A stretch of DNA of 16,276 bases from the NCBI GenBank assembly GCA_003695215.1, contig RFIM01000136.1, forward strand, positions 1-16,276. The letters run 5' to 3'. The position numbers and the translations under genes are program-made. Shown one piece after another: positions 1 through 7,917 of the stretch. How positions within the stretch are numbered: the stretch's first letter is position 1; each line of letters opens with the position of its first letter. The stretch comes from Chloroflexota bacterium (GTDB lineage Bacteria; Chloroflexota; Anaerolineae; Aggregatilineales; UBA2796). The notes beneath the pieces were generated by a model that was not told the DNA's origin, did not search any database, and saw only the letters and a list, made by a program, of their open reading frames with translations.

Positions 1-21
1 ATGCCTTCAATGAGTTGCTAG
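1..21 (+). other. 3' tail of an upstream gene, possibly mreC
   Basis: Only the last codons of a gene entering from the left can be present. In frame 1 a TAG stop at 19-21 sits one base before the mreD GTG. In frame 3 an alternative reading runs on to a TGA at 54-56 and would overlap mreD. In most bacteria mreC precedes mreD, so an mreC tail is the natural expectation, but too few residues are visible to identify the family or even to choose the frame. Confidence 0.3.
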
Positions 22-22
22 C

Positions 23-523
23 GTGGGACGCTATTTCAGCCTGTCGATCGTGCTGATAGGCGCGCTCATGCAGGCGACGATCGTGCCAGAAGTGCGCATT
101 GGCGAGAGCGCGCCCGATCTGGTCTTGCTGCTGGCCGTCAGCTGGACGCTGCTGGCAGGCTTGAGCGAAGGGTTGCTTTGGGCCTCTGCTGGCGGCTTGC
201 TACAAGACTGGCTGAGCGGCCTGCCGAGCGGCACAACAGCGCTTGCGCTCTTAGCAGCAGCGATGAGCGTGAATCTGCTGGCAGGTCAGCGCACACGACG
301 CAACCTGCTTTTGGCGGCGCTATTGGCTGCGCCCAGCACCTTCATCTATCACGGTGCGCTGATCGCGCTGTTGCTCATCATCCGTCGCCCTGTTGAGATC
401 GGCTATACTTTGCAATACATCACCTTGACCAATGCGCTCTTCAATACCGCGGCCATGCCGCTCATTTTCTTCGGACTGGGGCGGTTGTACGCGGCGTTCT
501 ATCCAAAGCGCGTCCGCTTGTGA
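23..523 (+). CDS. mreD: Rod shape-determining protein MreD
   Basis: This 166-residue integral membrane protein matches the MreD family in length and layout. It has about five hydrophobic helices, a short basic C-terminus (KRVRL), and the family pattern of an acidic PDL stretch near residues 31-33 followed by a long helix and a GLLQDWLSGLPSGTTAL segment near residues 58-74. MreD is an inner-membrane partner of MreC and MreB in the elongasome, which places lateral wall synthesis. The start is a GTG at 23 with no clear ribosome binding site; it is chosen because it gives a complete first helix. The stop overlaps the mrdA start by four bases (GTGA), so the two are probably translationally coupled. 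Together with PBP2 this is the usual shape/elongation gene pair. Confidence 0.88.
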   Translation: MGRYFSLSIVLIGALMQATIVPEVRIGESAPDLVLLLAVSWTLLAGLSEGLLWASAGGLLQDWLSGLPSGTTALALLAAAMSVNLLAGQRTRRNLLLAALLAAPSTFIYHGALIALLLIIRRPVEIGYTLQYITLTNALFNTAAMPLIFFGLGRLYAAFYPKRVRL

Positions 524-2877
524 GTGAGACTATGAGAGAGAGAGTCCTGCCTTTCCAAAGATCGCGACTGGTCTTCTTCAGCGTCGTGATGCTGTGCAGC
601 TTCGCCGTGCTGATGTACCGTCTGTATGAGTTTCAGTTCATCCGCGGCGAGTTCTTTGAGGCAGCGGCGCGTGAGAATGCGCTGCAGAGCGTGCCCTTGC
701 CTGCTACGCGCGGCATCATCTACGATCGCTACGGCATGCCTTTGGCGCTGAACGCGCCCGCTTTCAACGTCTCAGTCACCCCGGCTTATGTGCCTGATGA
801 TGAAGAGGCGCTTTTGCGGATGCTCAGTCGGCTCTCAGCGCTGATCGACGTGCCTGCCACACGCGCTGCGGCCGAAGCAGCAGGCAGGCGCTTCGTGCGC
901 AGCCTACAGGAGCAGATCGCCGAAGGGCAAGGCATCGCGCCATATCGTCCTGTTGTCGTCGCCACAGACGTGCCGCAAGCCATCGCACAGACTATCCTTG
1001 AAGATCTGCAGAATCTGCCTGGCGTCAGCGTGGAGGTCGTCTCAGTGCGCCAATATCCGAGCGGCAGCCTGACTTCGCAGATCATTGGCTATCTCGGCCC
1101 GATTGGCGAGGCTGAGGCGCGTGAGCTGCGCGAGCAGGGCTACAATCCTGCTTTTGAGCGCGTCGGTTATGCAGGCGTCGAGGCATATTTTGAGCGCGAC
1201 TTGGCAGGTCAGCGTGGCCTGGAGACGCGCATCGTGGACGTGGCGGGCCTGCCGATTCAGGTGATCAATCGGCGCGAGCCTGTGGCGGGCAAAAATATCC
1301 GCCTAACCATCGATCTGGCCTTGCAGCGCGTCGCAGAACAGGCGCTGCAGGATCGCATCAACCTGATCAACGCTTCCAAGCAGGCACAAGTGACTATCTC
1401 AGGCTCGGTCATTGCCATGGACTTGCGCACCGGCGAGATTTTGGCGATGGTCAGCCTGCCAACCTACGATAACACGCGCTTTGCGCGCGCCATCGATGGC
1501 GAATATTACCTGCGCATCGCTAACGAGCCACAGACGCCGCTAGTCAATCATGCCATTCAATCGCTGTATCCGCCTGGCTCAGTTTGGAAGCTGGTGACGG
1601 CTGCCGGTGTGCTGGAAGAAAAAGTGGTGCCGTGGGACTACAAGCTCTACGACGCGGGCGAGTTGTTTGTGGATAACAGCTTTGCCACAAACGACATCGG
1701 TCAGCGCCAACGCTTTGTGTGTTGGCTACCGATTGAAGTGGGCGGCCACAAGTGGGTGAACATGGTCGAGGGCATTGCCTGGAGCTGTGATGTCTACTTC
1801 TATCAGGTCGGCGGCGGCAATCCTGATCCGAACGTCTCAATGGTGCTGAAGCCAGGCGGCTTGGGCATTGAGAATTTGAATCGCTACGCCACGGCGCTCA
1901 ACATTGGCGTGCGCACAGGCATTGAGCTGCCCGCAGAGAACGGCGGGCGCATGCCCGATCGCACTTGGAAGCGCCGCAACTACGGCGAGAGCTGGTCTAC
2001 AGGCGATACCTACAACGCGGCCTTTGGGCAGGGCTATGTGACGGTCACGCCGCTGCAGCTGCTGGTAGCAAGCGCTGCGCTCGCCAACGGCGGCACGCTT
2101 TACCAGCCGACGATCCTGCACAGCTTCCTCGACCCTGAAGGCAACGTGCTCACGCCCTTCACGCCCAAAGTGGCGCGCACGCTCTTGCCGCCCGAGCCAG
2201 GTCAGATTGCTGTGCTGAACATGCGCGAAGACATGCTGCTGCAGGGCAAGAACAGCCTTGCCTGCATTTGCGAGCCGCGCAGCCCGTACAAAGACCCGAA
2301 TAACCCTGATTTCTACGATCCGAGCTTGCCCGACTGCACTGAAGAATTCAAGCAGAACTATCGGCGCACGGTGACGCTGGAAGGGCGCGGACAGATCACC
2401 TATACCGTCCATATTCCATATGGCTACCGTTTCGGCGGCGTGTGCAATCCGCTTTTCATCAACGATGCGCTCTACCGCAACTATCAGCCGCCGTTCATCA
2501 GCGCCTTCAATCTGGGCGTGATCCAAGAGGGCATGCGCCAAGCCGTCATCAACAGCGGTGGCACTGCCAAGCGCTTCGATCTCGGCTATGTGCAAACAGC
2601 GGGCAAGACAGGCACGGCCGAGTACTGCGATGATATCGCTGCGGCGCGCCAACTCTGCAAGCCAGGTCAGTGGCCGGCGCACGCCTGGTTCTTCGGCTAC
2701 GCGCCGTACGAAAAGCCTGAGATCGGCGTGATCGCCTTTGTCTATAACGCCGGCGAAGGCTCTGCCAACGCCTTGCCTGTGGCCAAAGCTGTGGTGGACT
2801 GTTACTTCAAGCTCAAGAGCCAACGCGAGCAGGGCATTCCGAACGATAAAGTCTCCTGCACGCCGATCCAAGACTGA
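520..2877 (+). CDS. mrdA: Penicillin-binding protein 2 (elongasome transpeptidase)
   Basis: This 785-residue class B PBP cross-links peptidoglycan during cell elongation. It has a single N-terminal membrane anchor (about residues 17-35), a PBP dimerisation/pedestal domain (about 55-255, with the TRGIIYDR motif at 63-70), and a transpeptidase domain to the C-terminus. The active-site motifs are all visible: SVWK at 354-357 (nucleophile Ser354), SCD at 422-424 in the SxN/SxD position, and KTGT at 696-699. The protein is longer than a typical 600-650 residue PBP2. The extra length lies mainly between about 570 and 660, before KTGT, as an insertion containing cysteines. Ten cysteines lie outside the membrane anchor (401, 423, 582, 584, 606, 652, 703, 713, 761, 780). 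The GTG start overlaps the mreD stop; an in-frame ATG at 532 is an alternative. No rodA follows: the next gene is on the opposite strand. Confidence 0.93.
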   Translation: MSETMRERVLPFQRSRLVFFSVVMLCSFAVLMYRLYEFQFIRGEFFEAAARENALQSVPLPATRGIIYDRYGMPLALNAPAFNVSVTPAYVPDDEEALLRMLSRLSALIDVPATRAAAEAAGRRFVRSLQEQIAEGQGIAPYRPVVVATDVPQAIAQTILEDLQNLPGVSVEVVSVRQYPSGSLTSQIIGYLGPIGEAEARELREQGYNPAFERVGYAGVEAYFERDLAGQRGLETRIVDVAGLPIQVINRREPVAGKNIRLTIDLALQRVAEQALQDRINLINASKQAQVTISGSVIAMDLRTGEILAMVSLPTYDNTRFARAIDGEYYLRIANEPQTPLVNHAIQSLYPPGSVWKLVTAAGVLEEKVVPWDYKLYDAGELFVDNSFATNDIGQRQRFVCWLPIEVGGHKWVNMVEGIAWSCDVYFYQVGGGNPDPNVSMVLKPGGLGIENLNRYATALNIGVRTGIELPAENGGRMPDRTWKRRNYGESWSTGDTYNAAFGQGYVTVTPLQLLVASAALANGGTLYQPTILHSFLDPEGNVLTPFTPKVARTLLPPEPGQIAVLNMREDMLLQGKNSLACICEPRSPYKDPNNPDFYDPSLPDCTEEFKQNYRRTVTLEGRGQITYTVHIPYGYRFGGVCNPLFINDALYRNYQPPFISAFNLGVIQEGMRQAVINSGGTAKRFDLGYVQTAGKTGTAEYCDDIAAARQLCKPGQWPAHAWFFGYAPYEKPEIGVIAFVYNAGEGSANALPVAKAVVDCYFKLKSQREQGIPNDKVSCTPIQD

Positions 2878-2888
2878 GATCGGCGTGC
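2858..2888. terminator. Hairpin between convergent mrdA and asnB
   Basis: An 11-bp perfect inverted repeat: GCACGCCGATC at 2858-2868 pairs with GATCGGCGTGC at 2878-2888 across a nine-base loop that holds the last codons and TGA of mrdA. It lies 15 bases past the asnB stop on the other strand. Position and strength suggest a two-way transcription terminator or 3'-end stabiliser for both genes. No run of T follows on either strand, so classical intrinsic termination is not certain. Confidence 0.55.
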
Positions 2889-2903
2889 CAAGCGTGGCCT
2901 CAG

Positions 2904-4844
2904 CTAGAAGAGCAGCTGCGCAGCCGGCAAGGGCGACTCTAAGGTCAGCTCGCCGCTGACGTAAATGGCGTGCCAGATGTGGAAGACGAGCAAGCCCCAG
3001 ATCGCCCACAATTCATAGCGCTGACTTGTATGGTGCGCCTCAACGATCTCCTGAACGGCCTCAGGCTTGAACAGGCCGACCTTTGCCACAGCGCTGGGCG
3101 AGACAAAGCGCTCTAGCAATGGACGCAGGGCGCCGCGCAGCCACTTCGCAGCAGGCGGGAAGAAGCCCCACTTAGGTCGCTTCAAGATTGCTTCAGGCAG
3201 CAGGTCGCGCACAGCATCGCGCAGGACAATTTTAGTGCGCTGTGTGCTGAGCTTGTAGCTGAACGGCAAGCTGAGCGCAAGTTCTGCCAACCGATAGTCC
3301 TGAAAAGGCGAGCGCACTTCTACGCTGACCGCCATGCTCATCTTATCGAGCCGCATGTTCAAGTTCTCAGCCATGTTCAGGTTCAGGTCGGCATAAGCAA
3401 TGCGCTCTGCGAAATGATCGCTACGCGGCGCCATCAGCCATTGGCTGATCATCGCGTAGAGCGCCTGTTGCTGCACTTGGGCTGCACTTTGATCGCGCAA
3501 CAAGCTGCTGTAACGCTCTGGTGCCATCAGCTGTGTCCAAGTTAGGTAACGCGCCACAGGGTCGGTCAGCTGAGCGCGCTTTGCCAGATTCTGCAATGCG
3601 CTGAAACGCTGTGGCAGGCGCTTGAGCAAGCGATCCAGGACATGATGTCTCAGCAGCGCAGGCACTTTGAGATATTGCGCCAAGCGATGGTCGAGTCGGT
3701 AGTATTCATAACCGAAGAACAGCTCGTCGGCAGCTTCGCCGCTCAACATGACAGGCACGCCGTTCTGGCGTGCCAAAGCGGCGACGTGCGCCACTTGCAC
3801 CATTGGCGGCTGCACATTCGGCTCATCGATGCTGTAAACCAGGTATGGCAGTCGCTGTGCTAGGCGTTCGTCTTGCGGAATGCGGATGACATGATGTTGT
3901 GTGCCATAGCGCTGCGCGATCAGCTGCGCATAACGCACATCTACATTGAACTTCAGGTCGTTCTGGCTACCTTCGGGAAAATCATAGCCAACTGTGAAGG
4001 TGTGAAGTCGAGCGCCAAGCTGGCGCGCCGCTAACGCAACAATCGCGCTTGAGTCTACACCGCCACTCAGGAAGATGCCAACTGGTACATCGCTGATCAG
4101 GCAGTTAGCGACAGCTTCTTCAAGTGCCTTGCGGACGCTGCGCACAGCTTCGGGATAAGGCAAGGCGCGTCGTTCAGCCTGATCTACTTTTGCCTGCCAG
4201 TAGCGCGCTTTCCTGAGGCCTTGTGCTGTGACTAGCAAGTACTCGCCTGCGCCGAGCTTGTGGATATCCTCAAAAGGTGTGAGCGGCGGCGGCGCGTAGC
4301 CAAGCGTCAGGTAGCACATCAGCGCCTGAAGATTGAGGCAGCGCTGAGCTTTAGGGCTGCGCAGCAGCGCTTTCAGTTCAGAGGCAAAGTAGAAATCGCC
4401 ATCCCACTCGGCGTAGTAGAGCGGCTTCTCGCCCAGTCGGTCTCGCGCCAAGAGCAGCTGCGCGCCATCCCAGAGCGCGAAGGCGAACATGCCGCGCAGC
4501 CGTTCCAGCAAGCCAATATTCCACTCTTCGTAAGCATGCACAAGCACTTCGGTATCGGTGCGAGTGGCAAAGCAATGCCCTTTTGCCTCGAGTTCCGCGC
4601 GTAGGGCTTGATGATTGTAAATCTCACCATTGAAAGCAACGGCTACAGTGCGATTTTCATTAAAAAGCACGCCAGGCGGCGCGCTGAGATCGATGATCGC
4701 TAGTCGTGTTGCTCCAAAAGTGAGATGAGGCTCTTGGTGAATGCTTTGGCCATCAGGGCCGCGATGTACCAGTGAGGCGCCCATCAATTTTACAAGATTG
4801 CTATCAGAAATATTTCTACTGAAGTGCCCGTAGATGCCGCACAT
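2904..4844 (-). CDS. asnB: Asparagine synthetase (glutamine-hydrolysing)
   Basis: This 646-residue protein makes asparagine, or amidates a related carboxylate, from aspartate, glutamine and ATP. The start at 4844 is fixed by the catalytic residue: after Met removal Cys2 becomes the N-terminal nucleophile (MCGIYG). The reading frame stays open upstream, but any extension would bury it. The class II glutaminase domain (about 1-200) shows HRGPDG at 27-32, NGEIYN at 72-77 and TDTEV at 96-100. The ATP-pyrophosphatase synthetase domain (about 225-600) shows the SGGVDSS PP-loop at 260-266 and SGEAADELFFGY at 368-379. Length fits the bacterial AsnB/AsnO group of about 610-650 residues. Some members of that group amidate cell-wall or surface polymers instead of free aspartate; nothing here decides between these. 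It is transcribed alone, convergent with mrdA, from a promoter in the 4845-5002 gap. Confidence 0.92.
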   Translation of the reverse strand: MCGIYGHFSRNISDSNLVKLMGASLVHRGPDGQSIHQEPHLTFGATRLAIIDLSAPPGVLFNENRTVAVAFNGEIYNHQALRAELEAKGHCFATRTDTEVLVHAYEEWNIGLLERLRGMFAFALWDGAQLLLARDRLGEKPLYYAEWDGDFYFASELKALLRSPKAQRCLNLQALMCYLTLGYAPPPLTPFEDIHKLGAGEYLLVTAQGLRKARYWQAKVDQAERRALPYPEAVRSVRKALEEAVANCLISDVPVGIFLSGGVDSSAIVALAARQLGARLHTFTVGYDFPEGSQNDLKFNVDVRYAQLIAQRYGTQHHVIRIPQDERLAQRLPYLVYSIDEPNVQPPMVQVAHVAALARQNGVPVMLSGEAADELFFGYEYYRLDHRLAQYLKVPALLRHHVLDRLLKRLPQRFSALQNLAKRAQLTDPVARYLTWTQLMAPERYSSLLRDQSAAQVQQQALYAMISQWLMAPRSDHFAERIAYADLNLNMAENLNMRLDKMSMAVSVEVRSPFQDYRLAELALSLPFSYKLSTQRTKIVLRDAVRDLLPEAILKRPKWGFFPPAAKWLRGALRPLLERFVSPSAVAKVGLFKPEAVQEIVEAHHTSQRYELWAIWGLLVFHIWHAIYVSGELTLESPLPAAQLLF

Positions 4845-4887
4845 TGTCTTATTGTCTCGCGTTGATTGCATTGCCAATTCCAAACTC

Positions 4888-4915
4888 ATTATACAGCTGT
4901 TCAGCGGCCTGTGCA
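4888..4915 (-). promoter_or_regulatory. Promoter of asnB
   Basis: Reading the minus strand, a perfect TATAAT lies at 4893-4888. A TGCACA element (4 of 6 matches to the -35 consensus) lies 16 bases upstream at 4915-4910. The predicted transcript would start near 4881 and carry a leader of roughly 37 bases with no obvious Shine-Dalgarno sequence. The rest of the gap (4845-5002) contains no gene. Confidence 0.6.
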
Positions 4916-4928
4916 TTAAAACATGCAC
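4911..4928. promoter_or_regulatory. Operator-like dyad over the asnB -35 region
   Basis: A perfect 6-6-6 inverted repeat, GTGCAT at 4911-4916, spacer TAAAAC, ATGCAC at 4923-4928. It overlaps the -35 hexamer of the asnB promoter, which is where a dimeric repressor would bind. It could instead form a weak hairpin at the 3' end of the permease transcript, but no T-run follows it. Confidence 0.4.
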
Positions 4929-5002
4929 TTTTGCTGTGTGGCGGGATGGTAAGCCTTGATGCAAGCAGGAGAAGGATGCTGCAATAAACCAGGCATGTGC
5001 AG

Positions 5003-6232
5003 CTATAGCGTGGCGATCAGCATCAGCCACAAGATGCCGAACAGGATGCTCAGAAGCGTGATCGGCACGCCCGCGCGCAAATATGCCATGAAGCCGAGCC
5101 GCACGCCCATGCGCGCCGCAATGCCTGCCACAATCAGATTCGCCACTGAGCCAAGCAGAGTAAAATTGCCCGCCAAAGTCGAAGACATGGCCAGAGCCAG
5201 CCAAGCTTGCTGCGGATTAGAAAATTGCGCCATCTCCGGGCGTAAGAGCAGCACTGCTGGCACATTCGAGACCAAATTGCTGAGCGCTGCCGTCACTAGG
5301 CTCAGCTGTGCAATGCCGCCGCGCAGAATCGGCGCCGTGGCTTCAAAAATGGCGGCGCTCAGCCCTGTCACTTCGATCGTGTGCGTCACGATGAACAGAC
5401 CGCTGAAGAAAGCCAAGAGTTCCCAATCTAGCGAGAGCAATTTGTGCGGACGCAAGCGCGAGATCAGCAGCAAGCCTGCTGCCACAAATGCCGATGGCGC
5501 GATTGGCAAGCCGAGCAGGAAGGCTATCATCAAGCCGAACAGCACAATCAAGCAGCGTGTCAACAGCGGCTGGTAGGTGCGCACATTAGGCATGGCAGCT
5601 TCCTGAAGTGCGCCGCGAAACTCAGCGCGGTACAGCGCAACGATCACGGCCCAACTGATCGCCATGCCTACTAGCGCCACAGGCGCCAAGCTGAGCAGAA
5701 AAGTCAGATAAGGAATGCCGCTCGATTGACCGATGATCAGATTCTGCGGATTGCCTGTGATGGTGGCCACTGAGCCGATGTTCGTCGCTGTGGCCAGGCC
5801 GATCAGATAGGGAATTGGATCGCGCTTCAAGCGGCGCGTTAACTCGACCACAAACGGCGTCAGCATCAAGCAGATTGTATCGTTCAGGAAGAGCGCCGAT
5901 AACACGCCTGCTGCGAAGATGATCAGCGCCAAGAGCGCCTGTGGCGTCCGCGCCAAGCGCAAGACCTTAGCGCCAACCAAGCCGAAAAAACCTGACATGC
6001 GTAAGTTCACGTTGATGACCATCATGCTGAAAAGCAAGGTCAGGGTCCCGAGATCGAGCGCGGCGTAGGCTTCCTGTTCATCAATAGCGCCAAGGGCGAT
6101 CAGCGCTGCGGCGCCTGCCAGGGCAATTGTGGCGCGATTCATGCGCACGCGCGGCAATTGACCTACCGCCACGCCGATGTAGGTCAGTAAAATGACGAGC
6201 AGCGTCAACGGGGCAGCAATCCCTTCAGGCAT
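5003..6232 (-). CDS. ArsB/NhaD/SLC13-type anion permease
   Basis: This 409-residue, highly hydrophobic protein has about ten to eleven membrane helices and belongs to the ion transporter superfamily (ArsB, NhaD, DASS/SLC13). The two inverted structural halves are visible: the first carries NDT at 117-119 and NIGSVATITGNPQN at 151-164. The second carries SNLVSNVPAV at 318-327 and a matching GNFTLLGSVANLIV stretch near 354-367. These paired hairpins form the substrate and Na+ or proton sites in the superfamily. The substrate cannot be read from sequence; oxyanions, dicarboxylates and Na+/H+ exchange all occur. It is the last gene of the molybdenum hydroxylase run, 29 bases after the YqeC-MocA stop, with AAAGGAAAG about ten bases before the ATG as a likely ribosome binding site. 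Co-transcription suggests import of the enzyme's substrate or of an oxyanion needed for its cofactor; this is inference. Confidence 0.78.
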   Translation of the reverse strand: MPEGIAAPLTLLVILLTYIGVAVGQLPRVRMNRATIALAGAAALIALGAIDEQEAYAALDLGTLTLLFSMMVINVNLRMSGFFGLVGAKVLRLARTPQALLALIIFAAGVLSALFLNDTICLMLTPFVVELTRRLKRDPIPYLIGLATATNIGSVATITGNPQNLIIGQSSGIPYLTFLLSLAPVALVGMAISWAVIVALYRAEFRGALQEAAMPNVRTYQPLLTRCLIVLFGLMIAFLLGLPIAPSAFVAAGLLLISRLRPHKLLSLDWELLAFFSGLFIVTHTIEVTGLSAAIFEATAPILRGGIAQLSLVTAALSNLVSNVPAVLLLRPEMAQFSNPQQAWLALAMSSTLAGNFTLLGSVANLIVAGIAARMGVRLGFMAYLRAGVPITLLSILFGILWLMLIATL

Positions 6233-6261
6233 GCTTGTAGGGCTTTCCTTTTGTTCAGCAG

Positions 6262-7647
6262 TTAGGGCAAATCGGCGTGACGGCGCGCCTGGCGGTAATC
6301 GTCGGGCGTGTCAACGTCGCGCAAGACGCTATCTGTGTCCACGATTACATAATAGGTCTGATGTGCGTTGGCATTGATCACATCGCGCGGCGCGCCGCTG
6401 TGCGGCAAGGCCAGCAAATCCTGCCATAGGCTGCGATCGATCAGAATCGGATGCCCGCGCTTGCCTTTGTAGCTGGGCGCGATGATCTTGCCGCGCTTCT
6501 CGGCGTACGCCTGCATCAGCTGGCCAACGATGCGCCCATCTATCTGCGGCTGATCGCCTAGCACCACAAGGCACGCCGCTATGCTCTCATCTAAAGCGCG
6601 CAGGCCAACTTGCAGCGATGAGAGCATCTCGCCTGTGGCGTAATCGGCATTATGCGCAAAGCGCACAGGCTCTTCCTTCAGAGCGGCGCGCACGCGCTCG
6701 GCCACGTGCCCTGTCACTACCACGATGTCGTCAAGGCGCATGCGCTTCAGCCGCTCGGCGATCACGCGGATGATCGGCTTATCGCCTTCCCACGGCAACA
6801 GCACCTTTGAGGACTCAGGTAGGCCCATGCGCCGTGAAAGCCCGCCTGCCAAGATCACGGCTGCCACGCGCTGATGGACTTCATAAATCGGCTCGGCAGC
6901 TTGGACTGAGCCACACAGCACAGCGCTCAGGCGCGGCTCGCGCAGCGCCAAACGCCCGATCAAGCGCGCTAAGTTGCGCCCTAAGCCGCTCTCGGGCACC
7001 TTGTTGATCAGCGCCGCAATGCGCGCTCGCTCAGGGATGCCTTTCAAGCCGAGCGTCGGGTTGCGCAGCACTGAAGCTACCCACATCCAGCGCACGCGCT
7101 CGCCATAGGGATAGCCGTACTCATCGATCATGGCTTGCGGGTTATAGACGTGCGCCTCGTCCAAAGGCTGACCGACGCAATCGATGCCGACCACTGGCAC
7201 GGCCAGCGTCGTGGCGCTTGGCACTACAGGCTCGTGCGCATAAGGCGCTTTGAAAGGCAGGCGCCGTGCGCCGTCTGCCTCGATCAAGATCGCGTCTGAA
7301 TCCACATTATCCAGCAGCTTGTTGATCATCTCAGGCGCAACGCCGACCACTTTCTCGACGCCGCCGCTGTTGACGACCGTGTGGTACAAAAAGGTGAAGC
7401 CGTGCTGGCTGAGAGCGCGCGAAAGTGCCTCTGGGCGCGGATAGGTGCCACTCGCGTCTGTAGCGACGACACTGGGCACGTGAACCAGCTCCTCAGCTGC
7501 GATGCGCGTGGTCGTTGTCGCCAACACGCGCCAACCTTCAGCGGCTAGCTCGTGACCCAGCCGAAAGAGCGCTGAAGTCTTGCCGCCTGCGCCGATGAAG
7601 GCGATCACCTCGCCGCGTTGTACGTTGAGCGCTTCTCGCAGCCGCAT
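6262..7647 (-). CDS. YqeC-MocA fusion: Se/Mo hydroxylase maturation factor and molybdopterin cytidylyltransferase
   Basis: This 461-residue protein joins two normally separate proteins. Residues 1 to about 235 match YqeC, a P-loop protein linked to selenium-dependent molybdenum hydroxylases: GAGGKTS Walker A at 19-25, TTTTRI near 44-49, EADGARRLPFKAP at 123-135 and a C-terminal INK near 213-215. Residues from about 262 to the end match the MocA/MobA-like nucleotidyltransferase family: LAGGLSRRMG at 266-275, the metal-binding GDQP at 364-367 and RGHP at 397-400. MocA transfers CMP from CTP to molybdopterin to make the dinucleotide cofactor used by xanthine-dehydrogenase-family enzymes. The ATG has a good upstream site, GAGGTGAG five bases away, overlapping the stop region of the small gene before it. 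The protein is cytoplasmic and, by context, matures the molybdopterin subunit encoded upstream in the same operon. Confidence 0.88.
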   Translation of the reverse strand: MRLREALNVQRGEVIAFIGAGGKTSALFRLGHELAAEGWRVLATTTTRIAAEELVHVPSVVATDASGTYPRPEALSRALSQHGFTFLYHTVVNSGGVEKVVGVAPEMINKLLDNVDSDAILIEADGARRLPFKAPYAHEPVVPSATTLAVPVVGIDCVGQPLDEAHVYNPQAMIDEYGYPYGERVRWMWVASVLRNPTLGLKGIPERARIAALINKVPESGLGRNLARLIGRLALREPRLSAVLCGSVQAAEPIYEVHQRVAAVILAGGLSRRMGLPESSKVLLPWEGDKPIIRVIAERLKRMRLDDIVVVTGHVAERVRAALKEEPVRFAHNADYATGEMLSSLQVGLRALDESIAACLVVLGDQPQIDGRIVGQLMQAYAEKRGKIIAPSYKGKRGHPILIDRSLWQDLLALPHSGAPRDVINANAHQTYYVIVDTDSVLRDVDTPDDYRQARRHADLP

Positions 7648-7653
7648 GGTCGC

Positions 7654-7917
7654 TCACCTCGCCCGACCGAGCCACAAGCGGATGAGCTCGAAGCCGATGA
7701 CGATCAGGATCAACGGCACAGGCAGCCAGAACAGATAGGCCCAGTTGATCGGCTCTGGGAACGCCAAGCCGAGATCGCTGAAGCGGATGAATTCGGGAAA
7801 GGCGATCGAGAAGCCGTCAGCCGTGTTGATCTGAATCGGCAGCAAGAGCAGATAGGCGATCACAGCTATCAGCAGCACAGCTAGCCGCGCTAAGATGTAG
7901 AGTACGATGCGCCGCAT
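7654..7917 (-). CDS. Small two-helix membrane protein within the Mo hydroxylase operon
   Basis: I do not recognise a family for this 87-residue protein. It has two strongly hydrophobic helices (about residues 4-27 and 59-81) joined by a loop of about 30 residues rich in Phe, Ile, Asp and Glu, with Arg-rich ends (MRR at the start, LGRAR at the end). By the positive-inside rule both ends should be cytoplasmic and the loop outside. The gene is wedged between yqeB and the yqeC-mocA fusion: its ATG shares one base with the yqeB stop (TGATG), and its stop is six bases before the next start. Such junctions imply coupled translation and a shared role, perhaps membrane recruitment of the enzyme or its maturation factors. 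That role is inference. Confidence 0.75.
   Translation of the reverse strand: MRRIVLYILARLAVLLIAVIAYLLLLPIQINTADGFSIAFPEFIRFSDLGLAFPEPINWAYLFWLPVPLILIVIGFELIRLWLGRAR

Noticed and set aside
1837..3009. Open frame of 390 codons on the minus strand across mrdA
   Set aside because: It lies opposite a clear PBP2 gene with all active-site motifs, its product is Ala/Arg/Val-rich without motifs, and it overlaps the asnB end. It is a high-GC antisense shadow.
4845..5204. 120-codon upstream extension of the asnB frame
   Set aside because: Asparagine synthetase needs Cys directly after the initiator Met; the extension would also overlap the permease gene and contain the asnB promoter.
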